From positions 1 through 12,342 of the forward strand of contig JAJYSQ010000006.1 in NCBI GenBank assembly GCA_021793495.1: a stretch of 12,342 nucleotides of DNA, read 5' to 3'. The position numbers and the translations under genes were made by a program. This stretch comes from Actinomycetes bacterium (GTDB lineage: Bacteria > Actinomycetota > Actinomycetes > JAJYSQ01). Below, one piece after another: positions 1-8,283 of the stretch. Position 1 is the first letter of the stretch, and each line of letters opens with the position of its first letter. The notes beneath the pieces were generated by a model, which saw only the letters and a program-made list of their open reading frames with translations, was not told the origin of the DNA and ran no database searches.

Positions 1-218
1 AGCGCGACGGTGGCTGGTTCGCCCCGGCGAACCTGGCGGGGGTCGCCGCGGGTGACGTGCACAGCCCCGACCCGGCCGGCGTAGACCAGGTCCAACGACA
101 CCAGCACCACGAGCACCAGGAGCGTCACGCCGACTCCGGGGCCGGGGGGGAGCCCCAGCAGGACGACCGGTAGCGCGAGCACCAGCAACGCCACGGCCGC
201 CCGGGGGGTCAGGGTCAC
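1..218 (-). CDS. DUF58 domain protein, N-terminal part (gene runs off the left edge)
   Basis: Only the first 72 codons are present; the rest lies beyond base 1. Reading leftward from a GTG at 216-218, the protein opens with two hydrophobic segments (about residues 7-23 and 29-47) separated by a Gly/Pro turn. A soluble stretch follows, with Arg-Arg-Gly-Glu-Pro-Ala at about 64-69. This layout (two membrane helices, then a beta-rich segment with an R-x-G-E-P-x motif) is the usual start of actinobacterial DUF58 proteins, whose missing C-terminal part holds the DUF58 region with a von Willebrand A-like fold. The start lies 34 nt after the MoxR stop and has no clear Shine-Dalgarno, so it is probably translated by coupling. 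DUF58 proteins are regularly encoded beside MoxR ATPases and are thought to be their membrane-anchored partners. The family call is inferred from the N-terminus and the neighbour. Confidence 0.82.
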   Translation of the reverse strand, partial: MTLTPRAAVALLVLALPVVLLGLPPGPGVGVTLLVLVVLVSLDLVYAGRVGAVHVTRGDPRQVRRGEPATVA

Positions 219-252
219 CGCCGGAGGGGGTCGAGGTGGCCCGGGTGCGGGT

Positions 253-1273
<1,021 letters not shown>

Positions 1274-1284
<11 letters not shown>

Positions 1285-2548
1285 GGGAAGCCTCCGCAGT
1301 CGGATCGGGTGCACTCAGGGGGTCGTCGGCTGCGGGGTCTCGACCGGCCTGGGCCGCGGACAGCCGGTCCTCCAGCTCGTCCAGGGCACCAGCCAGGTCG
1401 ACCAAGGCCGCGTCTGCAGGCGGGTCCGTACCGTACAGGAGCTCAGCCACCCGGCCCGGCGGCCACCCGGTGATCCGGCTCACTGCGGCGACCACGGCGG
1501 GCGGTGGAGCGGTCCGCGGCAGACCCAACCGCTCGCGGGCCCGTCGTGTCCACGCTTCGCGCAGGGCCGCTGCCGCCCGCCCTCGGGCTCCGGTCCGCTG
1601 GTAGAGCCGCCCGCGTCCTTCGGTCGTCTCCAGCGCGAGGACTCGGACCGGCAGCGGTTCGTCCACCACCGGACCGAGGCGCCGAGCACGTGCGGCCGCG
1701 AGGAGCGCCAGGGCCAACGCCGCGATCACCAGCCCGTTGCGCACCGGTGGCGGCACCAGGGCGAGCAGCCCTTGGCTGCCGGTGGCGGCGAGCGGGTCGG
1801 GGCGGTACCAGACCAGGGTGGGTCGGGCACCGAGCAGCCACGTCGCCAGCGCGGCATTGCCGCCGAAGGCCAGGTCCGCGTTGGTCAGCGGGCTGGGGGC
1901 GCCGATCAGCGTGATCGTGGGAGTCCCTTGCGGTGCGGTGGTGGCGCCGGGTGTGACGCCGACGACGATCAGGCCGGACCCCGGCCCACTGGGGTAGCAG
2001 GTGGTCACCCGGGCGCCGGGCTCCGCGGCGTACAGCTGGCCACCGAGCCAGGCGTCACCAGCGACGGTCGCTGCCGCGAGCGTGCAGTCGGGCGAGCGTG
2101 GTCGGACCGGGCCTGCCCCGGACGTCTGGACCGGCAGGCCGAGCGCGGTCAGGCTCGGCTGTCCCGGCGAGACCAGGACCAGGTCCGCGCCACGGGCCCG
2201 CAGCGCCCGCCAGGTGGCCGTGGTGACCAGCGCGGGCTCGGTGACCAGGACCGTGGACTGGGCGCTCGCCTGGGCCTTGGCCTGGCCGGCGGTGGTCACG
2301 GGCACCACCCGGACGCCGTGCGCCCGCAGGATGGCGACGAGCGCCTTCGCCCCCGCCCCGTCGGTGCCGTCCGGAGCCAGCAGACCTGTGCCACGGCCGG
2401 TCTGGGTCAGGACCAGTGCGCTGACCGCGATCACCACGAGCGCCGACAGGCCGATGGCGGCGCGCCAACGGTGGAGCCGGGCGGCGAGCACGGCGACCGG
2501 CACGACCGGTGCAGGGCTGCCGTCGGCGGTCGTCAGGGGGGCGGCCAC
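1274..2548 (-). CDS. DUF4350 domain membrane protein
   Basis: About 424 residues with an uncertain start. A hydrophobic helix lies at about 29-48. A predicted extracytoplasmic domain follows, opening with GTGLLAPDGTDGAGAKAL at 53-70, which resembles the DUF4350 motif in which an 'extra' or 'linked' segment precedes an alpha/beta fold. A second helix lies at about 271-287, then an Arg-rich cytoplasmic tail. Two cysteines (155 and 184) sit in the extracytoplasmic part and could form a disulfide. The family has no assigned enzymatic activity; it occurs in MoxR/DUF58/DUF4129 operons, so a role in that membrane complex is inferred. The GTG at 2546-2548 lies 8 nt after the DUF4129 stop and lacks a good ribosome-binding site. 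A CTG at 2558-2560 overlapping that stop (CTGA) would be the alternative. The frame stays open into the upstream gene, but that part is a shadow. Confidence 0.85.
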
Positions 2549-2556
2549 GGGAGTGG

Positions 2557-3246
2557 TCAGCGGGGGCCCACGCCGGGCGATGGGAGGCCCCCGTCGCGCA
2601 GCGCGCCCCGAACCATGTCGTCGGCCCGCCGGACCGTCTCGTCCTGCTCGGCACCGGCGGCGGCGCCCCCATAGGCCACCTCGTCGAAGGTCCGGGCGGC
2701 GGCGGTGACCGCTGGTGCCACCGCGGGCAGCGTCGAACCGGCCACCCGGGCGGTCTCTCGGGCGGTCCGCCCGGGCCGAGAGTCCACCACCCCACGCTCT
2801 TCGAGCTCGCGGGCCAGCGCCCGGAACCGCTCGCGGACCGCCGTGGCGTGCTCGCCGCGCCACCTGGCCTGGTCGGCGGCCTGGCGGTGCTGCTCGGCGC
2901 TGATCGGGCCGCCCTCGAACACCGCCCCGTCGGTGCGGACGCGACCAGGTCTCGGGCCGAGCCCGTGGCGCACCGCAAGGCCCGCCGCCACTGCGGTTGT
3001 CACCAGGACCACCAGCCCCACCGAGCGGCCCGGGGAGATCCCCGCGGCGGCGTGCAGCAGCCGGGCCACGTGCTCGGCCAGCCACTGCAACGCTTGGGTG
3101 AGAATCGGCGGTCGGACGTGGAACTCAGGCTTGGACAGCTCGGCGGCCGCGGCGGCTGCGGCCTGCTCCCGGGAGAGCTGCACCGGGGCCACGGGTACCT
3201 GTGCCGTGGCGAGCGGTGCCGGCATCGCGCCGGTGGCCCCGGTCAT
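2557..3246 (-). CDS. DUF4129 domain membrane protein
   Basis: A 229-residue protein with one clear membrane helix (about 75-93). An Ala-rich N-terminal region with an amphipathic stretch (about 48-66) precedes it. A cytoplasmic domain follows: ARWRGEHATAVRERFRALAR at about 127-146, then GVVDSRPGRTARE and TFDEVAYGG (about 187-194). This matches DUF4129, which in other proteins is the C-terminal segment of transglutaminase-like membrane proteins; here it stands alone, as is common in Actinomycetota. No catalytic residues are apparent. The ATG at 3244-3246 overlaps the stop of the upstream gene as ATGA, typical translational coupling. The open frame upstream of this ATG belongs to a shadow of that gene. 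The function is unknown; co-membership with MoxR and DUF58 suggests a structural or adaptor role in the same envelope complex. Confidence 0.9.
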   Translation of the reverse strand: MTGATGAMPAPLATAQVPVAPVQLSREQAAAAAAAELSKPEFHVRPPILTQALQWLAEHVARLLHAAAGISPGRSVGLVVLVTTAVAAGLAVRHGLGPRPGRVRTDGAVFEGGPISAEQHRQAADQARWRGEHATAVRERFRALARELEERGVVDSRPGRTARETARVAGSTLPAVAPAVTAAARTFDEVAYGGAAAGAEQDETVRRADDMVRGALRDGGLPSPGVGPR

Positions 3247-4472
3247 GGGGTCCGCCCGGTGCCCGTCCGGGGATCCCAGCTCGCGGGCGACGCGGTATCG
3301 GCCTGCTGGGCCGCGGCGATGAGGGTCAGGTCCAGGGCCTCCCGGCGGATGCGCAGGTCGATGTAGACCAGCACGATGGCAGCAGCCTGGAAGGGGTAGG
3401 CGATCGTCCCGGCGATCACCGCGCCCAGAGCGCTGATCGTGACCGGTACCAGGGCCGTCGGGACCGCCGATCCATGCTGGGCGATGGTGCTCGCGACGGT
3501 GAACGGGATCGTCGCCACGCCGGACACCAAGGCCGTGATGATGCCGATGAGCAGCAGCAGGCCAAGCACCCGCCACCAGGACCCGGCTACCAGCCGACGG
3601 GATCGGCGCAACGAGGCCATCACCGACCGCTTCTCGAGCACGGTGGTGGCGGCGGCCATGGACAGGGCCACCCACAGGTAGACCGCCGCCACCGCTGCTG
3701 CGAGGCCGACGAGCACGCCGACGACGACTCCTCCGGCGGCACCGGTGCCGGCCGCGACGAGCAGGCCGAGGCCGACGGCCACGACGAAGGGTGCGAGGGT
3801 GGCCAGCAGCACCAGCAGCAGCACGCCGAGCAGCGCCGGGATCCGGCCACGCAGATCGTGCCAGGCGTCGGCGGCGCTCACCCGCCGGCCGAGGACCGCC
3901 TTGCTGACCACGATGGTCAACAACCCGGTGAGCAGCACCTGGGCGAGCAGGGAGATCAGGGTGGTCGGCAGGAAGGTCAACGCCAGTGCCGACGTGTACG
4001 ACCCCAGTGCGGCGGACGTGGGTGGCGCTCCCGAGGCGCCCAGGTCCTGGATCTGGGTACTGAGCCTGCTCAAGGAGCCCCATGTGGCGGCGACCCGGAT
4101 GAGCTCGGCGACCGCCGTGACCGCTGCGGCCGAACCGAGCATGACCTTGGGGTGGGCCCGTATCGCGGTGAAGGCGCCGTCGAGGATCTCCGAGACGCCC
4201 AGCGGCCGCAGCGGCACGATGCCCGGTTTGGGAGCACTCGGTCCCTGGCCAGGCCAGGGGTACCCGCCGGGTCCAGGGCCCGGTCCTGGGGCGTTCGGGT
4301 ACGGCGTCGGGCCTGCGCTCGGGGCCGACCACTCGGGCGAACCTGGGGACGGTGCGCTCCAGCCGGGGGGAACCGACCACCCCGGGGGTTGCTCCGCGGC
4401 CCAGCCGGGGGTCGGGGCCGGTTCGTCGGGCGGGGTCGGCCCGCCCGTGGCCTGCCCGGGTGGTTCCTGCAT
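3243..4472 (-). CDS. Multi-pass membrane protein with proline-rich N-terminus (GDPD-membrane-domain-like / DUF7847 type)
   Basis: A 409-residue protein and the first gene of the leftward operon. Residues 1 to about 85 are extremely rich in Pro, Gly, Ser and Trp, with repeated GWS/EWSAP-type elements, and are probably disordered in the cytoplasm. Then comes PLRPLGVSEILDGAF and about six hydrophobic segments spread over roughly residues 110-385, with a charged loop EKRSVMASLRRSRRL between two of them. Proteins with this 'RPLGxxEILDGAF' entry and six helices are usually annotated as glycerophosphodiester phosphodiesterase membrane-domain-like or DUF7847. No phosphodiesterase catalytic domain is present, so that label does not imply enzymatic activity. 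The ATG at 4470-4472 has GGAGGGG about 9 nt upstream. The gene overlaps the next by 4 nt. Its function is unknown; the context suggests a membrane partner of the MoxR module. Confidence 0.85.
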   Translation of the reverse strand: MQEPPGQATGGPTPPDEPAPTPGWAAEQPPGWSVPPGWSAPSPGSPEWSAPSAGPTPYPNAPGPGPGPGGYPWPGQGPSAPKPGIVPLRPLGVSEILDGAFTAIRAHPKVMLGSAAAVTAVAELIRVAATWGSLSRLSTQIQDLGASGAPPTSAALGSYTSALALTFLPTTLISLLAQVLLTGLLTIVVSKAVLGRRVSAADAWHDLRGRIPALLGVLLLVLLATLAPFVVAVGLGLLVAAGTGAAGGVVVGVLVGLAAAVAAVYLWVALSMAAATTVLEKRSVMASLRRSRRLVAGSWWRVLGLLLLIGIITALVSGVATIPFTVASTIAQHGSAVPTALVPVTISALGAVIAGTIAYPFQAAAIVLVYIDLRIRREALDLTLIAAAQQADTASPASWDPRTGTGRTP

Positions 4473-4640
4473 GACCTCGACCCCTCCGTCCTGGCCCAGG
4501 GAGTGGCCGTGATCTTTTCTTGTCCCTGGTCTCCTCGTCGACTGGCCATCCTGGCATGTGCGGGTGCGCCCGGGTCGGCATCACCGGCATCGCGGTACAC
4601 ACTTGACCCGTGTCTGTGCCCGAAGCTGGACGGCGTACCC
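4473..4640. promoter_or_regulatory. Divergent intergenic region
   Basis: These 168 bp separate the leftward MoxR operon from rightward mtnA, so both promoters should lie here unless one transcript is leaderless. It contains a short AT-richer stretch at about 4512-4524. A TTGACC hexamer at 4603-4608 resembles a -35 element for mtnA, but no convincing -10 follows at 16-18 nt. I see no long palindrome, no SAM or other riboswitch-like architecture, and no intrinsic terminator. Placing the promoters here is inferred from gene orientation. Confidence 0.5.
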
Positions 4641-5699
4641 GTGCCTGACGGCGACCAGGGTCCGCTGGTCGTGGCCGAGTGGGTTCCCCCACCGGTGGGG
4701 CCAGCGCTGCGGGTGCTCGACCAGACGCAGCTGCCGCAGGCCGAGCGGTACCTGATGGTCCGCTCCGTCGCCGAGGTCGTGGACGCGATCCGGCGCCTGG
4801 TGGTGCGGGGCGCACCGCTGCTGGGCATCGTCGGGGCCTACGGCGTAGCTCTGGCCGCTGCTCGGGGCGAGGATGTCCCGGCCGCTGCCCGGGTGCTGTC
4901 CACCGCGCGGCCGACCGCGGTGAACTTGGCCCGCGGCGTCGAGGTGGCGCGGGGCGCCTGGAGCCAGGCGGTGCCGGCGCACCGGGCCGCGGCTGCGCTG
5001 AGCCAGGCTCGGAGGCTGGTGGCTGACGACCGGGCTGCCAGCCGGGCCATGACGGCCCGTGGGCTGTCTCTGGTGCCGGCCGACGCCCGGATCCTGACCC
5101 ACTGCAACACCGGGGCCCTGGTCTCCGGTGGAGAGGGGACGGCGCTGGCCGTCGTGCTCGCCGCCCATCGTGCCGGGCGGGTCGGCCACCTCTGGGTCGA
5201 CGAGACGCGTCCGCTGCTGCAAGGTGCCCGGCTCACCGCGTGGGAGGCCGGCCGGGCCGGTGTCCCACACTCCGTGCTGGTCGACGGTGCCGCTGGCTCT
5301 CTGATGGCCCGAGGGCTGGTCGACCTGGTCGTGGTCGGGGCCGACCGGGTCGCTGCCGATGGCTCGGTCGCCAACAAGGTCGGTACCTACCCGTTGGCCG
5401 TGCTGGCCGCTTACCACGGAGTTCCCTTCGTGGTCGTGGCACCGGCCAGCACGATCGACCTGGACTGCGCGGACGGCGCCGGGATCGAGGTCGAGCAACG
5501 TGCCCCCGCGGAGGTCACCGAGTGCGCCGGGCGGCCGGTCGCTCCACCGGCGTCCCCGGCGTACAACCCGGCGTTCGACGTCACCCCGCCCGGCCTGGTC
5601 ACCGCACTGGTCACCGAGCACGACGTGGCGCGTCCGGTGGACCGGCGTTCGGTGCGGCGGGCCGCTGGGGTGGCACCGGTTCCGGACCGAGCCGGCTGA
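4641..5699 (+). CDS. mtnA: S-methyl-5-thioribose-1-phosphate isomerase (MtnA)
   Basis: Converts 5-methylthioribose 1-phosphate to 5-methylthioribulose 1-phosphate in cytosolic methionine salvage. The length of 352 residues is normal. Family motifs appear in order: RGAP (56-59) followed by G-x-x-GAYG, the THCNTGAL segment with catalytic Cys155 (153-160), DETRPLLQGARLT (187-199), GADRVAADGSVANKVGTY with catalytic Asp235 (233-250), PFVVVAPASTID (262-273), and the C-terminal NPAFDVTP (309-316). All key residues are present, so I expect an active enzyme. The GTG at 4641-4643 is the only reasonable in-frame start before the conserved region; its ribosome-binding site is weak. mtrA begins 82 nt downstream on the same strand. 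No other methionine-salvage genes are in the window. The relative eIF2B-like proteins are less likely, because the MtnA Cys and Asp motifs are intact. Confidence 0.95.
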   Translation: MPDGDQGPLVVAEWVPPPVGPALRVLDQTQLPQAERYLMVRSVAEVVDAIRRLVVRGAPLLGIVGAYGVALAAARGEDVPAAARVLSTARPTAVNLARGVEVARGAWSQAVPAHRAAAALSQARRLVADDRAASRAMTARGLSLVPADARILTHCNTGALVSGGEGTALAVVLAAHRAGRVGHLWVDETRPLLQGARLTAWEAGRAGVPHSVLVDGAAGSLMARGLVDLVVVGADRVAADGSVANKVGTYPLAVLAAYHGVPFVVVAPASTIDLDCADGAGIEVEQRAPAEVTECAGRPVAPPASPAYNPAFDVTPPGLVTALVTEHDVARPVDRRSVRRAAGVAPVPDRAG

Positions 5700-5781
5700 T
5701 GCCACCATGGCGTCGGCGGTGCACGACGGCCGGGCAGCGCCCAGCGGTCGGGCGGTGCGGGACAGAGAGGCGGGCGCAGCG

Positions 5782-6459
5782 GTGAAGGGACGGGTCCTGA
5801 TCGTCGACGACGACATCGCGCTCGCCGAGATGCTGGAGATCGTGCTACGCGGCGAGGGGTTCGAGCCGGTGGTCGTCACCCACGGGGACCGGGCCCTGGC
5901 GGTGTTCCGGGAGACCCGACCGGATCTGGTGCTGCTGGACGTGATGCTGCCCGGCAAGGACGGCATCGAGGTGTGCCGGGCGATCCGGGCCGAGTCTGGT
6001 GTGCCGATCGTGATGCTCACGGCCCGGACCGACACCGTGGACGTGGTGGTCGGGCTGGAGTCCGGGGCGGACGACTACGTGGTGAAGCCCTTCAAACCCA
6101 AGGAGTTGCTGGCCCGCATCCGGGCCCGACTGCGTCGCACCGATGATGCGCTGCCCGAGACGATCACCGTGGCGGACCTGGTGATCGATGTCGCGGGGCA
6201 CACGGTGCGCCGTTCGGGGCAGTCGATCGCGCTGACCCCGCTGGAGTTCGACCTCTTCGTCGCGCTGGCTCGGCGCCCCTGGCAGGTCTTCACCCGGGAG
6301 ATGCTGCTCGAGCAGGTCTGGGGGTACCGGCACGCCGCCGACACCCGGTTGGTCAACGTCCACGTCCAACGGCTGCGCGCGAAGATCGAGAGCGACCCCG
6401 AGAGTCCCGAGATCGTGCTGACCGTTCGAGGGGTCGGGTACCGGTGCGGCGCGGGATGA
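5782..6459 (+). CDS. mtrA: Two-component response regulator MtrA (OmpR/PhoB family)
   Basis: A cytoplasmic DNA-binding response regulator of 225 residues, matching actinobacterial MtrA. The receiver domain (about 3-118) shows the acidic pair Asp9/Asp10, phosphoacceptor Asp53 in LLDVMLPG, Thr80 in VMLTAR and Lys102 in VKPFKPKE. The winged-helix domain (about 127-222) has LTPLEFDLFVALAR, the recognition-helix region with DTRLVNVHVQRLRAKIE, and the terminal LTVRGVGYR wing. In other actinobacteria MtrA controls cell-wall hydrolases, division, osmotic adaptation and, in Streptomyces, development. The start GTG at 5782-5784 fits the usual MtrA beginning (VKGRVLIVDDD) and has AGAGAGG upstream. An ATG at 5707 would add 25 residues without homology value. 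mtrB follows after 24 nt. Confidence 0.97.
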   Translation: MKGRVLIVDDDIALAEMLEIVLRGEGFEPVVVTHGDRALAVFRETRPDLVLLDVMLPGKDGIEVCRAIRAESGVPIVMLTARTDTVDVVVGLESGADDYVVKPFKPKELLARIRARLRRTDDALPETITVADLVIDVAGHTVRRSGQSIALTPLEFDLFVALARRPWQVFTREMLLEQVWGYRHAADTRLVNVHVQRLRAKIESDPESPEIVLTVRGVGYRCGAG

Positions 6460-6483
6460 ACGGCCGGCCATGACCGGGTCGGG

Positions 6484-8283
6484 ATGAACGCCCGTCATCT
6501 GCTTCGCCGCTGGTCGCGAATCCGCCCCGGGTGGCTTCGCGCGCTGTCACGACCCTGGCGCCGTTCGTTGTACCTGCGGGTGATGCTGACCACCGTGGTG
6601 CTCAGCGTGCTGGTGGTCCTGGTCCTGGGCAATTTCCTGCTCGCCCGGGTGACCAGCGGTCTGCTGACCGCGAAGGTCGATGCCGCCCTGGTCGAGGCGT
6701 CCTCGGGCACCACCGACGCCCAGGCACAGTTCGACGCGACCGACCGCACGGACCCGCGCTCCCTGGCTCAGCTGGTGGACGACGTGGTGCGCCGGCTGTC
6801 GACCGGGTCCGGGCCCGCCGGCCTGCACGAGATCCTCCTGCTGCGCTCCCCCCGCGTGCCGGCGAGCGTGGTGCTGGCGGGGCGGGCGTCGTATGACGTG
6901 GAGGAGCAGTCCATCCCCGCCGCTCTGCGGGCCTCGGTCGTGGCCGCCCCTCGACAGGCCTGGACCTACGTCGACCTGCGGTACACCTCGGGTCGGGCGG
7001 TGCCTGGGCTGGCGGTCGGCTCGACCGTCACCATCCCGGGTGCGGGGCTGTACGAGCTGTACTACCTGTTCCCGCTGACCCAGGAGCAGTCCACGGTCGC
7101 CCTCGTGCAGCGCACCCTGCTGGGTGCCGGGGTCGTGCTCGTGCTGGTGCTCGCCGGGATCGCCGCGATGGTCACCCGTCTGGTCGTCCGCCCGGTGCGC
7201 CAGGCCGCCGAGACCGCCGGACGGCTCGCCGCTGGGCGGCTCCAGGAGCGGCTACCGGTCCGCGGCGAGGACGACCTGGCCCGGCTCGCCCAAGCGTTCA
7301 ACGCGATGGCCGCGAACCTGGCCCGGCAGATCCGAGCACTGGAGGACCTCTCGCGGGTCCAGCGGCGGTTCGTCTCCGACGTGTCTCACGAGCTGCGGAC
7401 GCCCCTGACGACCGTGCGGATGGCCGCCGACGTGTTGTACGAGTCCAGGGTTGCGTTCGACCCGGCCTCGACCCGATCTGCCGAGCTCCTGCAGACCCAG
7501 CTCGACCGGTTCGAGTCCCTGCTCTCCGACCTGCTGGAGGTCAGCCGCTTCGACGCCGGAGCCGCGGTGCTCGATCCGGAGCAGGTCGACCTGCGGGACC
7601 TGGTCCGCCGGGTGCTGGACGCGGCTGCTCCGCTGGCCGAGCGGCGAGGTAGCACGGTAGGAACCGCGCTACCGGACTCCCCGGCGGTCGTGGAAGCAGA
7701 CCCGCGGCGCCTCGACAGGGTGCTGCGCAACCTGGTCGTCAACGCGATCGAGCACGGGGAGGGTCGACCCATCCTGGTCACCGTGGCCGTCAGCGAGCAG
7801 GCAGTCGCGGTAGCGGTGCGTGACCATGGGGTCGGGCTACGACCCGGGGAGGCCGCCCTGGTGTTCAACCGGTTCTGGCGGGGGGACCCGGCGCGGGCCC
7901 GGACGACCGGCGGCACGGGCCTAGGCCTGTCGATCGCGTTGGAGGACGCCCGGTTGCATGGAGGGTGGTTGCAGGCCTGGGGGTACCCCGGTGATGGGGC
8001 ACAGTTCCGGCTCACCCTCCCCAGGGTGGCCGGTGAGCCGTTGCTGCGTTCCCCCTTGCCGTTGGAGCCCCCCGACTCCTGCCAGGCCCGGCTGCGCGCT
8101 ATCGGTGCTCCGTACCGTCGGACCGCGCCGGAGGCGACGGGGGTGTCGGTCAGGTTGTCCACCGGAGCCCCGGCCGTCGTTCCGGAGCCCGGCCCGACCG
8201 GCTCGAGGCACTCGGCGGAGACCTTCGTCACCGGCCGAGCCCCGGGTGCCCCGGGAGTACCAGCGGAGACCGACGGTGGGTGA
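6484..8283 (+). CDS. mtrB: Two-component sensor histidine kinase MtrB
   Basis: The membrane kinase that phosphorylates MtrA; 599 residues. Transmembrane helix 1 spans about 33-55, an extracytoplasmic sensor region about 56-203, and helix 2 about 208-232. HAMP follows at about 233-286. The dimerisation/phosphotransfer domain carries His302 in SHELRTP. The ATPase domain has the N-box NLVVNAIEH with Asn420, the G1 box DHGVGL with Asp447, and the G2 box GTGLGLSI (477-484). All catalytic residues are present. After the kinase core ends near residue 513, a low-complexity Pro/Ala/Gly/Ser tail of about 86 residues follows, which is unusually long. The ATG at 6484 lies 24 nt after mtrA, and the last 8 nt overlap lpqB, so the three genes form one coupled unit. 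No Shine-Dalgarno better than GGGTCGGG is visible. Confidence 0.96.
   Translation: MNARHLLRRWSRIRPGWLRALSRPWRRSLYLRVMLTTVVLSVLVVLVLGNFLLARVTSGLLTAKVDAALVEASSGTTDAQAQFDATDRTDPRSLAQLVDDVVRRLSTGSGPAGLHEILLLRSPRVPASVVLAGRASYDVEEQSIPAALRASVVAAPRQAWTYVDLRYTSGRAVPGLAVGSTVTIPGAGLYELYYLFPLTQEQSTVALVQRTLLGAGVVLVLVLAGIAAMVTRLVVRPVRQAAETAGRLAAGRLQERLPVRGEDDLARLAQAFNAMAANLARQIRALEDLSRVQRRFVSDVSHELRTPLTTVRMAADVLYESRVAFDPASTRSAELLQTQLDRFESLLSDLLEVSRFDAGAAVLDPEQVDLRDLVRRVLDAAAPLAERRGSTVGTALPDSPAVVEADPRRLDRVLRNLVVNAIEHGEGRPILVTVAVSEQAVAVAVRDHGVGLRPGEAALVFNRFWRGDPARARTTGGTGLGLSIALEDARLHGGWLQAWGYPGDGAQFRLTLPRVAGEPLLRSPLPLEPPDSCQARLRAIGAPYRRTAPEATGVSVRLSTGAPAVVPEPGPTGSRHSAETFVTGRAPGAPGVPAETDGG

Noticed and set aside
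2549..3085. Upstream extension of the DUF4350 frame through the DUF4129 gene.
   Set aside because: It overlaps a better supported gene in another frame, and the translation is Arg/Gly/Pro-rich without domain character.
3201..4640. Extension of the mtnA frame far upstream (480 codons).
   Set aside because: The upstream part is antisense to the membrane protein gene and has no MtnA homology; the conserved protein begins after the GTG at 4641.
4473..4640. SAM or other methionine-related riboswitch upstream of mtnA.
   Set aside because: The region is short, shared with a divergent gene, and shows no multi-stem architecture or anti-terminator.
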